Source: DASYTH01 sp035762905 (GTDB taxonomy: Bacteria > Actinomycetota > Actinomycetes > Mycobacteriales > Pseudonocardiaceae). From it: DNA of 10,796 bases. Under the pieces are notes generated by a model. That model saw only the letters and a program-made list of their open reading frames with translations. It had not been told where the DNA came from and searched no databases. Positions within the stretch are counted from its first letter, which is position 1. Every line of letters starts with the position of its first letter. Both the position numbers and the translations under genes were made by a program. Positions 1 to 5,118 of this stretch are shown in pieces. The stretch covers positions 1-10,796 of the forward strand of contig NZ_DASUCC010000021.1 of the NCBI RefSeq assembly GCF_035762905.1, given 5' to 3'.

Positions 1-83
1 CCACCACCAACTCACCCATCACCGCCAACACCCCCAACAACTGCGTCGGCAGCGTCCCCGCCGTGCCCAACTGCACCGGCTGA
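1..83 (+). CDS. C-terminal end of an unidentified protein (partial, 5' end outside window)
   Basis: One rightward frame stays open from position 3 and stops at TGA 81-83. Nearly every codon ends in C or G (acc, aac, ccc, gcc, gtc, tgc, ggc), which is the signature of a real gene in this genome; the other frames lack it. The 26 residues are rich in Asn, Pro, Thr and Val, contain two Cys 12 residues apart (NNC...PNC) and end in Thr-Gly. That composition would suit a secreted or cell-surface protein, but this is only an inference from a short tail and I do not recognise a family. The strong hairpin at 136-182 would terminate it. Confidence 0.4.
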   Translation, partial: TTNSPITANTPNNCVGSVPAVPNCTG

Positions 84-135
84 ACGGAAACCCGTCGTCA
101 CACCACAGAAATCGCCGTCCCGATGACGGCAAGAC

Positions 136-182
136 CCGGCCGGCTCACCGCATCGCCCGACGCGAAGCGGTGAGCCGGCCGG
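136..182. terminator. Hairpin terminator between converging genes
   Basis: Perfect 16-bp inverted repeat: arms 136-151 and 167-182, read as CCGGCCGGCTCACCGC and its complement, with a 15-nt loop. It sits between the end of the rightward partial gene (83) and the stop of the leftward STAS gene (195), so it could serve both strands. No long T-tract follows, as is common for terminators in high-GC actinobacteria. Confidence 0.7.
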
Positions 183-194
183 TCGGGGGTGTGG

Positions 195-695
195 TCAGAC
201 CAGGGGGTCGTTGCGACCACTGCCGTGCGTACGACGAGATTGGAGCGGTATCCGCGGGTGTGGGTGCCGACCGCTTCCCGGCACGCGGCACAGGGCGTGG
301 ATCAGGTCGGGGTGGATGTCGAACAGGGTATGCATTCCGGTGATGGTCAGGGGCAGCAGGACCGGGCGGGTGTGCGCGATCAGGCACAGCTTGATCCCGG
401 ACGCCTGTGTCGCCTGCCTGATGGTGTCCAGGACGGTGAGGCCGGCCGCGCCGAAGAAACCCACCGCGGTGAGGTCGATGATCAGCTGTGCGCCGGGCCT
501 GGGCAGGTGGGCCTGGAGGGCGTTGAGCAGTAGGGGGCTGGTGACCAGGTCCACCTCGCCGCGCACCGTGAGCACGACGACGCCGGGGAAGGCCCGGTCG
601 GCGGTGACGGTCAGGAGCTCGTCGGGAAGTGGGTCTGGCGGCGCAATTGTCTGTTGGGGAAGGTCGAGGGTGCGGATTTGGAGGGTGGTGGTCAC
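195..695 (-). CDS. STAS-domain protein, anti-sigma factor antagonist type
   Basis: A 166-aa cytoplasmic protein with one STAS domain at about residues 35-135 (VVVLTVRGEVDLVTSPLL, then LIIDLTAVGFFGAAGL). STAS proteins of the SpoIIAA/RsbV group bind an anti-sigma kinase and release the sigma factor; phosphorylation of a serine in the DSSG-type loop switches them off. Here that loop reads FFGAAG, so the acidic residue and both serines are replaced. The protein may be unable to be phosphorylated, or may act in a different partnership. I chose GTG 695 because GAGGAG lies 6 nt upstream. An in-frame GTG at 803 would add 36 residues and overlap the preceding small gene by GTGA, but it has no visible ribosome site and the extension is Pro/Arg-rich. 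The C-terminal 30 residues are basic and low in complexity. Confidence 0.85.
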   Translation of the reverse strand: MTTTLQIRTLDLPQQTIAPPDPLPDELLTVTADRAFPGVVVLTVRGEVDLVTSPLLLNALQAHLPRPGAQLIIDLTAVGFFGAAGLTVLDTIRQATQASGIKLCLIAHTRPVLLPLTITGMHTLFDIHPDLIHALCRVPGSGRHPHPRIPLQSRRTHGSGRNDPLV

Positions 696-799
696 GGGTT
701 TCTCCTCGGTTGGAGCAGTGTTGTGCCCGCTTCGTTCAGGTCTGGATGGTGCGGCGGGCCAGGCGTTGTGGGTTGGTCGGCGGGCGAAGGGCGGGGTGG

Positions 800-1030
800 T
801 CACGGCTGTGTCCGATCGGGACTGATGGACCCGCTGCCCGTTTGCCCCGCCGATGCCGGCCGGGTCGCCGTCCTGGATGGATGATTCTGGTGGTCGGTGC
901 GGGCGCGGACCCGGTCGATCATCAGCCTGGCTTCGGTCCTGGTGAACAACCCCAGCCGAGCGGCCCGCAGGATGATCTCGACGGCGCCGGGATCGGGCTC
1001 CGCACTGCCCGGAGTATCAACAAGTGCCAT
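800..1030 (-). CDS. Small protein of unknown function, paralogue of the one at 3875
   Basis: A 76-aa protein with no family I recognise. Its core, EIILRAARLGLFTRTEAR then LMIDRVRAR (about residues 18-44), matches the core of the protein at 3875-4111 (IVRAAGRGLFT.TEAG.MIDRMRAK). The rest is polar and low in complexity, and both proteins end in a similar PDRT segment. The core is probably helical; no membrane segment or signal peptide is seen. ATG 1030 is preferred over the upstream GTG 1060 because GAGGGG lies 8 nt before it and the same arrangement precedes the paralogue. Its stop overlaps an in-frame GTG (803) of the STAS frame as GTGA. The match to the paralogue continues through the 5' leader, so gene and leader were duplicated together. 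Role unknown; the position suggests a link with the STAS regulator. Confidence 0.75.
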   Translation of the reverse strand: MALVDTPGSAEPDPGAVEIILRAARLGLFTRTEARLMIDRVRARTDHQNHPSRTATRPASAGQTGSGSISPDRTQP

Positions 1031-1116
1031 GGCGTGGGCCCCTCGGTCGGCTGTTGTCACGCCGGGGGCTAGGGCACCTACCTGCTCACCCTACGCCCTC
1101 CACCGGCAGAATGCCC
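1031..1116 (-). promoter_or_regulatory. Conserved leader/promoter block, copy 1
   Basis: The 86 bp upstream of the small gene align with 3790-3874 with one short gap near the middle, and are roughly three-quarters identical by hand count. Most conserved are TTCTGCCGGT at the far end, GGCGTA/GCGTA followed by GTG (possible -10 region TAGGGT here, TACAGT in copy 2), AGCCCCCGGCGTGAC, and CCGACCGAGGGGCC next to the start codon. Conservation of noncoding bases close to the level of the coding core points to a functional promoter plus leader. Confidence 0.65.
1038..1069 (-). promoter_or_regulatory. Hairpin burying the ribosome binding site, copy 1
   Basis: On the minus strand GCCCCCGG (1069-1062) can pair with CCGAGGGGC (1046-1038) to give 8 base pairs with a single bulged A. 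The 15-nt loop is CGTGACAACAGCCGA. The 3' arm contains the Shine-Dalgarno sequence GAGGGG, so the fold would block translation of the small gene. The same stem, bulge and loop length occur at 3838-3869. The pairing is seen by eye; the regulatory role is inferred. Confidence 0.55.
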
Positions 1117-1275
1117 GGGCGGGGCAGCGTGGGATCGCTACGCGCGGCAGTGCACGTTGATCCTGGCCAGTTCCGCGACCGTCCCGAGAGTCTGTTGTGG
1201 ACGGTTCGACCTGGCCGGAGCATGGTCGTGAGGGTTGATCTTCAACGGTGGGCCATCGGTATTCCTCGATGGTGG

Positions 1276-1830
1276 TCACGCACGTTGGGACACCAGGCCG
1301 CCGTCGAGCTCCCAGCGCTGCACGGCCGGGTCGTCGGGCCGGTCGCGGGGCGGCGGAACCGGCTTGCTCGCGGCGATGGGTGCGAGCAGTTCTTCGATGC
1401 TGTCGATGTTGTTGCGCCGGGCCGCGATCATCATGATCGGGTGTGCGGTCGCCGGGTGGGTGGTGGGGGCGAGGACCAGGAGGGTCAGCCGGGTCCCGTT
1501 TGCTGCGATCACGTCGATGGTGTGCGGGTGTTGGGCGTGGAATCCGCCCAGCCGCACCTGGTGCTCGTCGACGTTGAGGCGACGGTCGGCGACGTTCCAG
1601 GTGGTGAGGTTGTAGCTGACCCGGTTGATGCGTCCCAGCCGAACGGCCAGCACCGCGAGCAACGCCGGCAGTTCGGCGGACAGGTCCCACGAGCGGGGCC
1701 ACCACGCTCCGTCGACGTCACCCGTGGTGGGCGCCTTCGGCTTGAGCTTCAATCGCAGTGTCTGCCGCTGCGCGACGGTGACCGTGGTGGTAGGCGGAGT
1801 GGCGAGGCGAAGGTGTGGGCCCGACATCAT
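1276..1830 (-). CDS. DUF5994 family protein
   Basis: A 184-aa soluble protein whose middle matches my memory of the actinobacterial DUF5994 family: LRLKLKPK (about 25-32), then GDVDGAWWPRSWDLSAELP (37-55), then ARLG-type helix RLGRINRVSYNLTTWN. A region of beta-strand character follows (RLTLLVLAP, about 120-130), then an IMMIAARRNN segment and a proline-rich tail. No biochemical role is established that I know of. I chose tandem ATGs at 1830/1827 because GGGGACGGGAG lies upstream and DUF5994 proteins usually begin a short way before the LRLKPK motif; the open frame extends to 2070, but the added part is Arg/His/Pro-rich and looks like noncoding read-through. It lies 107 bp downstream of the LapA gene and could share its transcript. 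Confidence 0.85.
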   Translation of the reverse strand: MMSGPHLRLATPPTTTVTVAQRQTLRLKLKPKAPTTGDVDGAWWPRSWDLSAELPALLAVLAVRLGRINRVSYNLTTWNVADRRLNVDEHQVRLGGFHAQHPHTIDVIAANGTRLTLLVLAPTTHPATAHPIMMIAARRNNIDSIEELLAPIAASKPVPPPRDRPDDPAVQRWELDGGLVSQRA

Positions 1831-1937
1831 GCCGGTGCTCCCGTCCCCGGCCGAACCGCGGCCGGTCTGGGTGGGTCGCTGCCGAGTTCGGCGTCGCGAA
1901 ACTCGAAAGGTCGCGTTTGGGCGCGGCCAAGTCGTGG

Positions 1938-2318
1938 TCAGGTGCGGTTCTTGCGAATTTGGCGGCGGAGCTGGGTGATGCGCGCGGTGCCGATGATCAG
2001 GGTGATCAGGACGGAACCGACGGCGGCGATGAGCAGTGCGACGGCCAGCGGGGTGCTGGTGGTCATCCACAGGAAGGAGATCTCGGTGCTGTGGGTGTTC
2101 TGCGCCAGAAAGACGATCAGCAGGACGCCGAGGAGGGCGGCGGCGATGAGGGCTAGCCAGGCGGCGCCGGTGCGGGTGCGGGGCACTCGGACGGGTGCCG
2201 CGGTCGGTGGCTGGGCCGGCGGCGGTGCGGGGAGTTGCTCAGCAGGTGTCGACGTGCCGGCATCCGCAGGTTGCGCCTGGCCGTTGGTTTCACGGAGGGT
2301 GCGGTGCGGGAGGGACAT
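1938..2318 (-). CDS. LapA-domain (DUF1049) integral membrane protein
   Basis: A 126-aa protein. Residues 1-50 are polar and rich in Pro/Ala/Gln (PAPPPAQPPTAAP), probably an unstructured cytoplasmic tail. Membrane segment 1 is about 53-71 (AAWLALIAAALLGVLLIVF) and is followed by the LapA-type signature AQNTHSTEISFLW. Membrane segment 2 is about 88-110, then a basic tail, RRQIRKNRT. LapA-domain proteins are small inner-membrane proteins; in Escherichia coli the relative works with LapB in envelope lipid homeostasis, but the actinobacterial members have no assigned role. ATG 2318 is favoured, with GGAAG 11 nt upstream; an in-frame TTG at 2336 would add six residues. It is divergent from the GlsB-type gene across a 455-bp gap. 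Confidence 0.85.
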   Translation of the reverse strand: MSLPHRTLRETNGQAQPADAGTSTPAEQLPAPPPAQPPTAAPVRVPRTRTGAAWLALIAAALLGVLLIVFLAQNTHSTEISFLWMTTSTPLAVALLIAAVGSVLITLIIGTARITQLRRQIRKNRT

Positions 2319-2773
2319 ACAAACCACTACTTCCAATGGGCCGGAAGGGCTGGCACCTCGGAGTGGGATGTCGTCGCGACCGGAATACGGCTCAGTCTAC
2401 TCGCTGTAGGGGTGGTCAGCGCGGTTGGCCAGGCGGCGTGCCGATCCGGCCGGGCCCGGGGGCCGCTTGTGGTTGGTGGTGGCCGGGGCGCATACTGAGG
2501 ACCTTCAGATGGGTGGGCGCTGTCCCGGACCCCGGCAGTCGAACGCAGAGTTTCGATGACCGGAGATACCCATGTCCTCGCGGTGGTCCGTTCCTCCCGG
2601 CATGCCGGGAGGATGGCGCGGACCAGGGTCTGGTCGCACTGGACGGTTTGCCCGCGGCGATGCGGGCGGGGTGGGAGTCGCCCACCATCAGTCTGGAGTG
2701 GACCGTCCGGACGCGACCCCGAACCGAACCCGCGGAAGGCCCGCGATCCGAAGAGTCTATCGAGGAGTCACGA
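2319..2773. other. Divergent intergenic region between the LapA and GlsB genes
   Basis: No convincing gene. It must hold promoters for both flanking genes. A weak rightward candidate is TTGTGG (2467-2472), an 18-bp spacer and CATACT (2491-2496). A 22-bp perfect palindrome lies at 2592-2613. The frame of the GlsB gene is open far upstream and reads rather protein-like just before it (DQGLVALDGLPAAMRAGW), but no supported start exists there. A 73-codon frame from ATG 2556 ends in a GTGA overlap with the GlsB start, but its third positions show no excess of G/C over background. Confidence 0.5.
2592..2613. repeat. 22-bp perfect palindrome
   Basis: A perfect palindrome centred on GCATGC (2600-2605), with 11-bp arms starting TCCTCCCGGCA. 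It could be an operator for a dimeric regulator or a loop-less RNA hairpin in a long GlsB leader. It lies 160 bp upstream of the GlsB start codon. No T-run follows, and no upstream gene needs a terminator on the plus strand. Confidence 0.6.
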
Positions 2774-3073
2774 GTGAGTATGAGCATTGTCGGCTGGATC
2801 GTGCTCGGCCTGATCGCCGGCCTGATCGCCAAGTCGTTGTTGGGCAGCCGGGCGAAACACGGCGTCATCGTCACGATCCTGATCGGCATCGCCGGGGCCT
2901 TACTCGGCGGTTGGGCGGCTACACAGTTCTTCGACATCGCCGCCACCGGAGGGTTCTTCGACCTGTCCACCTGGATCATCGCGATCATCGGATCCGTTGT
3001 GCTGCTGCTGGTTTACCACGTCGTCACCAGCGGCGGTCTCCGTACCAGCCGCCGCCGGCACGCCCGCAGATGA
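2774..3073 (+). CDS. GlsB/YeaQ/YmgE family stress-response membrane protein
   Basis: A 99-aa integral membrane protein of the transglycosylase-associated family. The N-terminal SIVGWIVLGLIAGLIAKSLLG (residues 4-24) with its glycine spacing is the family hallmark. A second segment, IVTILIGIAGALLGGWAA (32-49), and a third at about 64-84 (STWIIAIIGSVVLLLVYHVV) follow, ending in a basic tail. Homologues are induced by general stress in many bacteria; their exact biochemistry is unresolved. GTG 2774 is preferred because AGGAG (2763-2767) lies 6 nt upstream; ATG 2780 is the alternative and gives the more usual MSIVGW start, but its spacing is 12 nt. It is rightward and probably co-transcribed with the gene 61 bp downstream. 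Confidence 0.88.
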   Translation: MSMSIVGWIVLGLIAGLIAKSLLGSRAKHGVIVTILIGIAGALLGGWAATQFFDIAATGGFFDLSTWIIAIIGSVVLLLVYHVVTSGGLRTSRRRHARR

Positions 3074-3134
3074 CTGTGGCGCAACGGCATCAGAACGCCG
3101 ATCCCACCCGGCCGCGCTGACGCGGGGGCCGGCG

Positions 3135-3437
3135 ATGCAACACATCCTGCGGTTCCGGGCCGGTGACAACGGCGGCGTCCTGCTCGAAGAACCCACTCTT
3201 GCCTACGGCTTGGCCTGCGGATACGAGCGCGGGGCCGCGGAGTTGGGTGTCATCGCGGGTCAGTGGGTGCGCATGGAACTGTTCGACGACGCCGGCCGGC
3301 TCCTGGACTGGCGAACCTACGTCGCGCCGGTGACCGGCCGGCCGTTCCCCAGCCCACCGGCTTTCTCCCAACGTGGTCCGACCGACCGTGTCGACCCGTC
3401 CGGCGTTGCGGCCGGGGAGGCAAATTCGGTCGCCTGA
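3135..3437 (+). CDS. Hypothetical protein, 100 aa
   Basis: I do not recognise a family. The first 75 residues look like a compact soluble domain: MQHILRFRAGDNG, then GGVLLEEPTLAYGLACGYERGAAELG-type helix, then QWVRMELFDDAGRLLDWRTYV, which resembles a strand-turn-strand hairpin. The last 25 residues are Pro/Gly/Ser-rich. Third positions are strongly G/C through the first 75 codons, supporting a real gene. ATG 3135 is preceded by GGGGG (3124-3128) at a 6-nt spacing, an acceptable purine-rich site. An in-frame start further up (2997) would run back through the GlsB gene and is unlikely. The 61-bp gap to the GlsB gene suggests the same transcript. Confidence 0.6.
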   Translation: MQHILRFRAGDNGGVLLEEPTLAYGLACGYERGAAELGVIAGQWVRMELFDDAGRLLDWRTYVAPVTGRPFPSPPAFSQRGPTDRVDPSGVAAGEANSVA

Positions 3438-3789
3438 CGTTTCCGATGCCCGGGCGTTGTCCAGAGCCCCGGGGTGTGCGTGCGGGGTTATGGCGCGGCG
3501 AAGGCGGTGATCAGGTGCGCGAGGTGGCGGTCATCCCGATCCGCCGGGGATGGCGGGACGGGATCGGTGCGGGTGCTGCCATTACGTTCGCTACATCCAC
3601 GCAACAAAAGGGACCTCGGCTCATGATCTGCGTCCGCGATCGTCACGGGCAGGTCACGCCACCGAGGTCCGGGGTAACAGACCGCAATGTACTCCGCTCC
3701 CGCCGTGATCGATACCGCCGTCCGCCACCTGGACGTTCTGGTACGGCTCGGTCCGCCGCGGACACCCCGTTCGGTCCAGTCGGGAAGAC
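3438..3789. other. Intergenic region upstream of the desaturase operon
   Basis: No gene supported. It contains a locally less GC-rich stretch near 3580-3610 (attacgttcgctacatcc, then caacaaaag) and the 9-bp inverted repeat at 3611-3670. The conserved leader block begins at its right edge, 3790. Open frames on both strands here have no ribosome site or coding bias. Confidence 0.5.
3611..3670. repeat. Inverted repeat that could form a long-loop stem
   Basis: GGACCTCGG (3611-3619) and CCGAGGTCC (3662-3670) are exact complements 42 nt apart. The enclosed segment includes TGATC/GATCG and other short complementary pieces. It could close a structured RNA or act as two operator half-sites. It matches no riboswitch class that I recognise. 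Confidence 0.4.
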
Positions 3790-3874
3790 GGGCTTTCTGC
3801 CGGTCGGGCGCGTACAGTGGGGGCCGTAGCTGCCCCAGCCCCCGGCGTGACGCTCACCGACCGAGGGGCCGCCC
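3790..3874 (+). promoter_or_regulatory. Conserved leader/promoter block, copy 2, before the desaturase operon
   Basis: Aligns with 1031-1116 on the minus strand, with a short gap near the middle. Shared elements in order are TTCTGCCGGT, GCGTA..GTG (here TACAGT 3813-3818 is a possible -10), TGCCC.AGCCCCCGGCGTGAC and CCGACCGAGGGGCC directly before the start codon. No standard -35 is obvious at 17 bp, so an alternative sigma factor may read it. A G-run at 3819-3823 could pair with either C-run (3833-3836 or 3839-3843) and so compete with the ribosome-site hairpin; this extra pairing is not clearly kept in copy 1. Confidence 0.65.
3838..3869 (+). promoter_or_regulatory. Hairpin burying the ribosome binding site, copy 2
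   Basis: GCCCCCGG (3838-3845) pairs with CCGAGGGGC (3861-3869), giving 8 base pairs and one bulged A (3864). The 15-nt loop CGTGACGCTCACCGA can itself form GTGA/TCAC. The Shine-Dalgarno GAGGGG (3863-3868, 6 nt before ATG 3875) lies in the 3' arm. Stem and loop length are identical to those at 1038-1069; the loops match at 10 of 15 positions. Confidence 0.55.
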
Positions 3875-4111
3875 ATGACACAGGTTGATGTCGCAGAGAG
3901 CACCAGACTCCACCAGATCACGATCGCGGCTATCGTGCGCGCTGCCGGCCGGGGTCTGTTCACCGTCACCGAAGCTGGGGTGATGATCGACCGGATGCGT
4001 GCCAAGGCAACCACGTCAGCACCGTCTACTCAGGACAGTTCGCCGATTGGTGGTGGCGGAGCGCACCCGCGCGGCCACTCACCGGTTGATCCGGACAGGA
4101 CAGTTCGATGA
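3875..4111 (+). CDS. Small protein of unknown function, first gene of the desaturase operon
   Basis: A 78-aa protein paralogous to the one at 800-1030. The shared core is at about residues 16-44 (TIAAIVRAAGRGLFTVTEAG then VMIDRMRAKA), probably two helices joined at the Gly-Leu-Phe-Thr turn. The C-terminal half is polar and Gly/Pro/Ser-rich, ending near PDRT as in the paralogue. No membrane segment, metal site or known motif is visible. ATG 3875 has GAGGGG at a 6-nt spacing, inside the conserved hairpin. Its TGA overlaps the desaturase ATG as ATGA, so translation of the two is probably coupled: opening the hairpin would raise expression of the whole operon. It could be a leader-type regulatory peptide or a small adaptor protein; the sequence does not decide. 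Confidence 0.75.
   Translation: MTQVDVAESTRLHQITIAAIVRAAGRGLFTVTEAGVMIDRMRAKATTSAPSTQDSSPIGGGGAHPRGHSPVDPDRTVR
4031..4107 (+). repeat. 12-bp direct repeat at the end of the small gene
   Basis: CAGGACAGTTCG occurs at 4031-4042 and again at 4096-4107, the second copy ending immediately before the desaturase ATG and supplying its purine-rich upstream sequence. The 65-bp spacing is not a multiple of three, so the copies are read in different frames. The 10-mer GGACAGTTCG appears once more at 10622-10631. Confidence 0.5.
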
Positions 4112-5118
4112 CCGCGGTTCTCTCTCCGCGACCCGCCTCGGATCCGAAGCCGGCGATCCTGCCCGGCCGGTCGGTGGGCGAGCAGATCCTGGTCAAGATC
4201 TTCGTGTTCATCCCGTTCGCCGCGCTGGTCGCCGCGGTGCCGATCGCCTGGGGTTGGGGACTCGGCTGGACCGATCTCGGCCTGGCCGCCGGCTTCTATC
4301 TGGTGGCCTGCCTCGGCGTGACCGTGGGCTACCACCGCCATTTCACCCACCGCGCGTTCAAGGCCAACCGCAGCCTGCGGATCGCGCTTGCGGTGGCCGG
4401 TGGGCTCGCCGCGCAGGGACCGGTGATCTCCTGGGTGGCCGATCACCGGCGGCATCACGCGTTCTCCGACCGCGAAGGTGACCCGCACTCGCCGTGGGCG
4501 TTCGGCTCCGGGCCGGTCGCGCTCGCCCGCGGGTTCTGGCACGCGCACATGGGTTGGCTGTTCGAGCGGGTCAGCACCAACGCCGAACGCTTCGCCCCGG
4601 ACCTGCTCGCCGACCGGGACGTGCGGGTCATCGACCGGCTCTTCCCGCTGTGGGTCGGCCTCACCATCGGCCTGCCCGCCATTGTGGGTGGGTTGATCAC
4701 CTGGTCCTTGTGGGGTGCGCTGACCGCGTTCTTCTGGGCCGGTCTGGTGCGGGTTTCCTTGCTGCATCACGTGACCTGGTCGATCAACTCGATCTGCCAC
4801 ATGATCGGTGACCGGCCCTTCGCCAGCCGGGACAAGGCGGCGAACTTCTGGCCACTGGCCATCCTGTCGATGGGCGAGTCCTGGCACAACTCCCACCACG
4901 CCGACCCCACCTGCGCCCGGCATGGCGTGCTACGTGGTCAGATCGACATCTCCGCCCGGGTGATCTGGATCATGGAGAAGCTCGGTTGGGCGAGCAACGT
5001 GCGCTGGACCAACCCCGACCGGCTCGCCCGGATCGCCAGGCCCGAAACCACACCGCGTACCTCGCTCGAGGACGACCGCCATGACCGTCGTCGGCACGCC
5101 GTGGGGATGACGCCATGA
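4108..5118 (+). CDS. Fatty acid desaturase, delta-9 acyl-lipid/acyl-CoA type
   Basis: A 336-aa integral membrane di-iron desaturase that inserts a cis double bond into saturated acyl chains, raising membrane fluidity. All three histidine boxes are present: HRHFTH (H76...H81), HRRHH (H113, H116, H117) and HNSHH (H260, H263, H264). The additional family motifs GDPHSPW (124-130), FWHAHMGWL (143-151) and HHVTWSINSICH (220-231) are also there. Hydrophobic segments are at about 27-48, 55-74, 91-110, 180-200 and 202-219. Length and motif order match the stearoyl-CoA/DesC-type family, and no electron-donor domain is fused. ATG 4108 overlaps the stop of the small gene as ATGA; its own stop overlaps the next ATG the same way. 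The electron donor and exact acyl substrate cannot be read from the sequence. Confidence 0.95.
   Translation: MTAVLSPRPASDPKPAILPGRSVGEQILVKIFVFIPFAALVAAVPIAWGWGLGWTDLGLAAGFYLVACLGVTVGYHRHFTHRAFKANRSLRIALAVAGGLAAQGPVISWVADHRRHHAFSDREGDPHSPWAFGSGPVALARGFWHAHMGWLFERVSTNAERFAPDLLADRDVRVIDRLFPLWVGLTIGLPAIVGGLITWSLWGALTAFFWAGLVRVSLLHHVTWSINSICHMIGDRPFASRDKAANFWPLAILSMGESWHNSHHADPTCARHGVLRGQIDISARVIWIMEKLGWASNVRWTNPDRLARIARPETTPRTSLEDDRHDRRRHAVGMTP

Noticed and set aside
1024..2409. 461-codon open frame on the plus strand
   Set aside because: It runs antisense to the DUF5994 and LapA genes. Its product is Arg/Gly-rich with no domain, as expected from the complement of high-GC coding DNA.
2600..2773. 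Protein-like open stretch in frame with the GlsB gene (DQGLVALDGLPAAMRAGW)
   Set aside because: There is no supported start upstream. GlsB proteins begin at the membrane helix, and AGGAG lies right before GTG 2774.
2556..2777. 73-codon frame ending in a GTGA overlap with the GlsB start
   Set aside because: There is no ribosome site, third-position G/C does not exceed background, and the product is Arg/Pro/Ser-rich with no structure.
3643..4014. Minus-strand frame whose product resembles the plus-strand frame at 897-1160
   Set aside because: The resemblance is only the antisense shadow of the duplicated small gene. The sense frames have the ribosome sites and the 4-nt overlaps.
4030..4923. 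297-codon minus-strand frame
   Set aside because: It lies opposite the desaturase, whose three histidine boxes prove the plus strand is coding.
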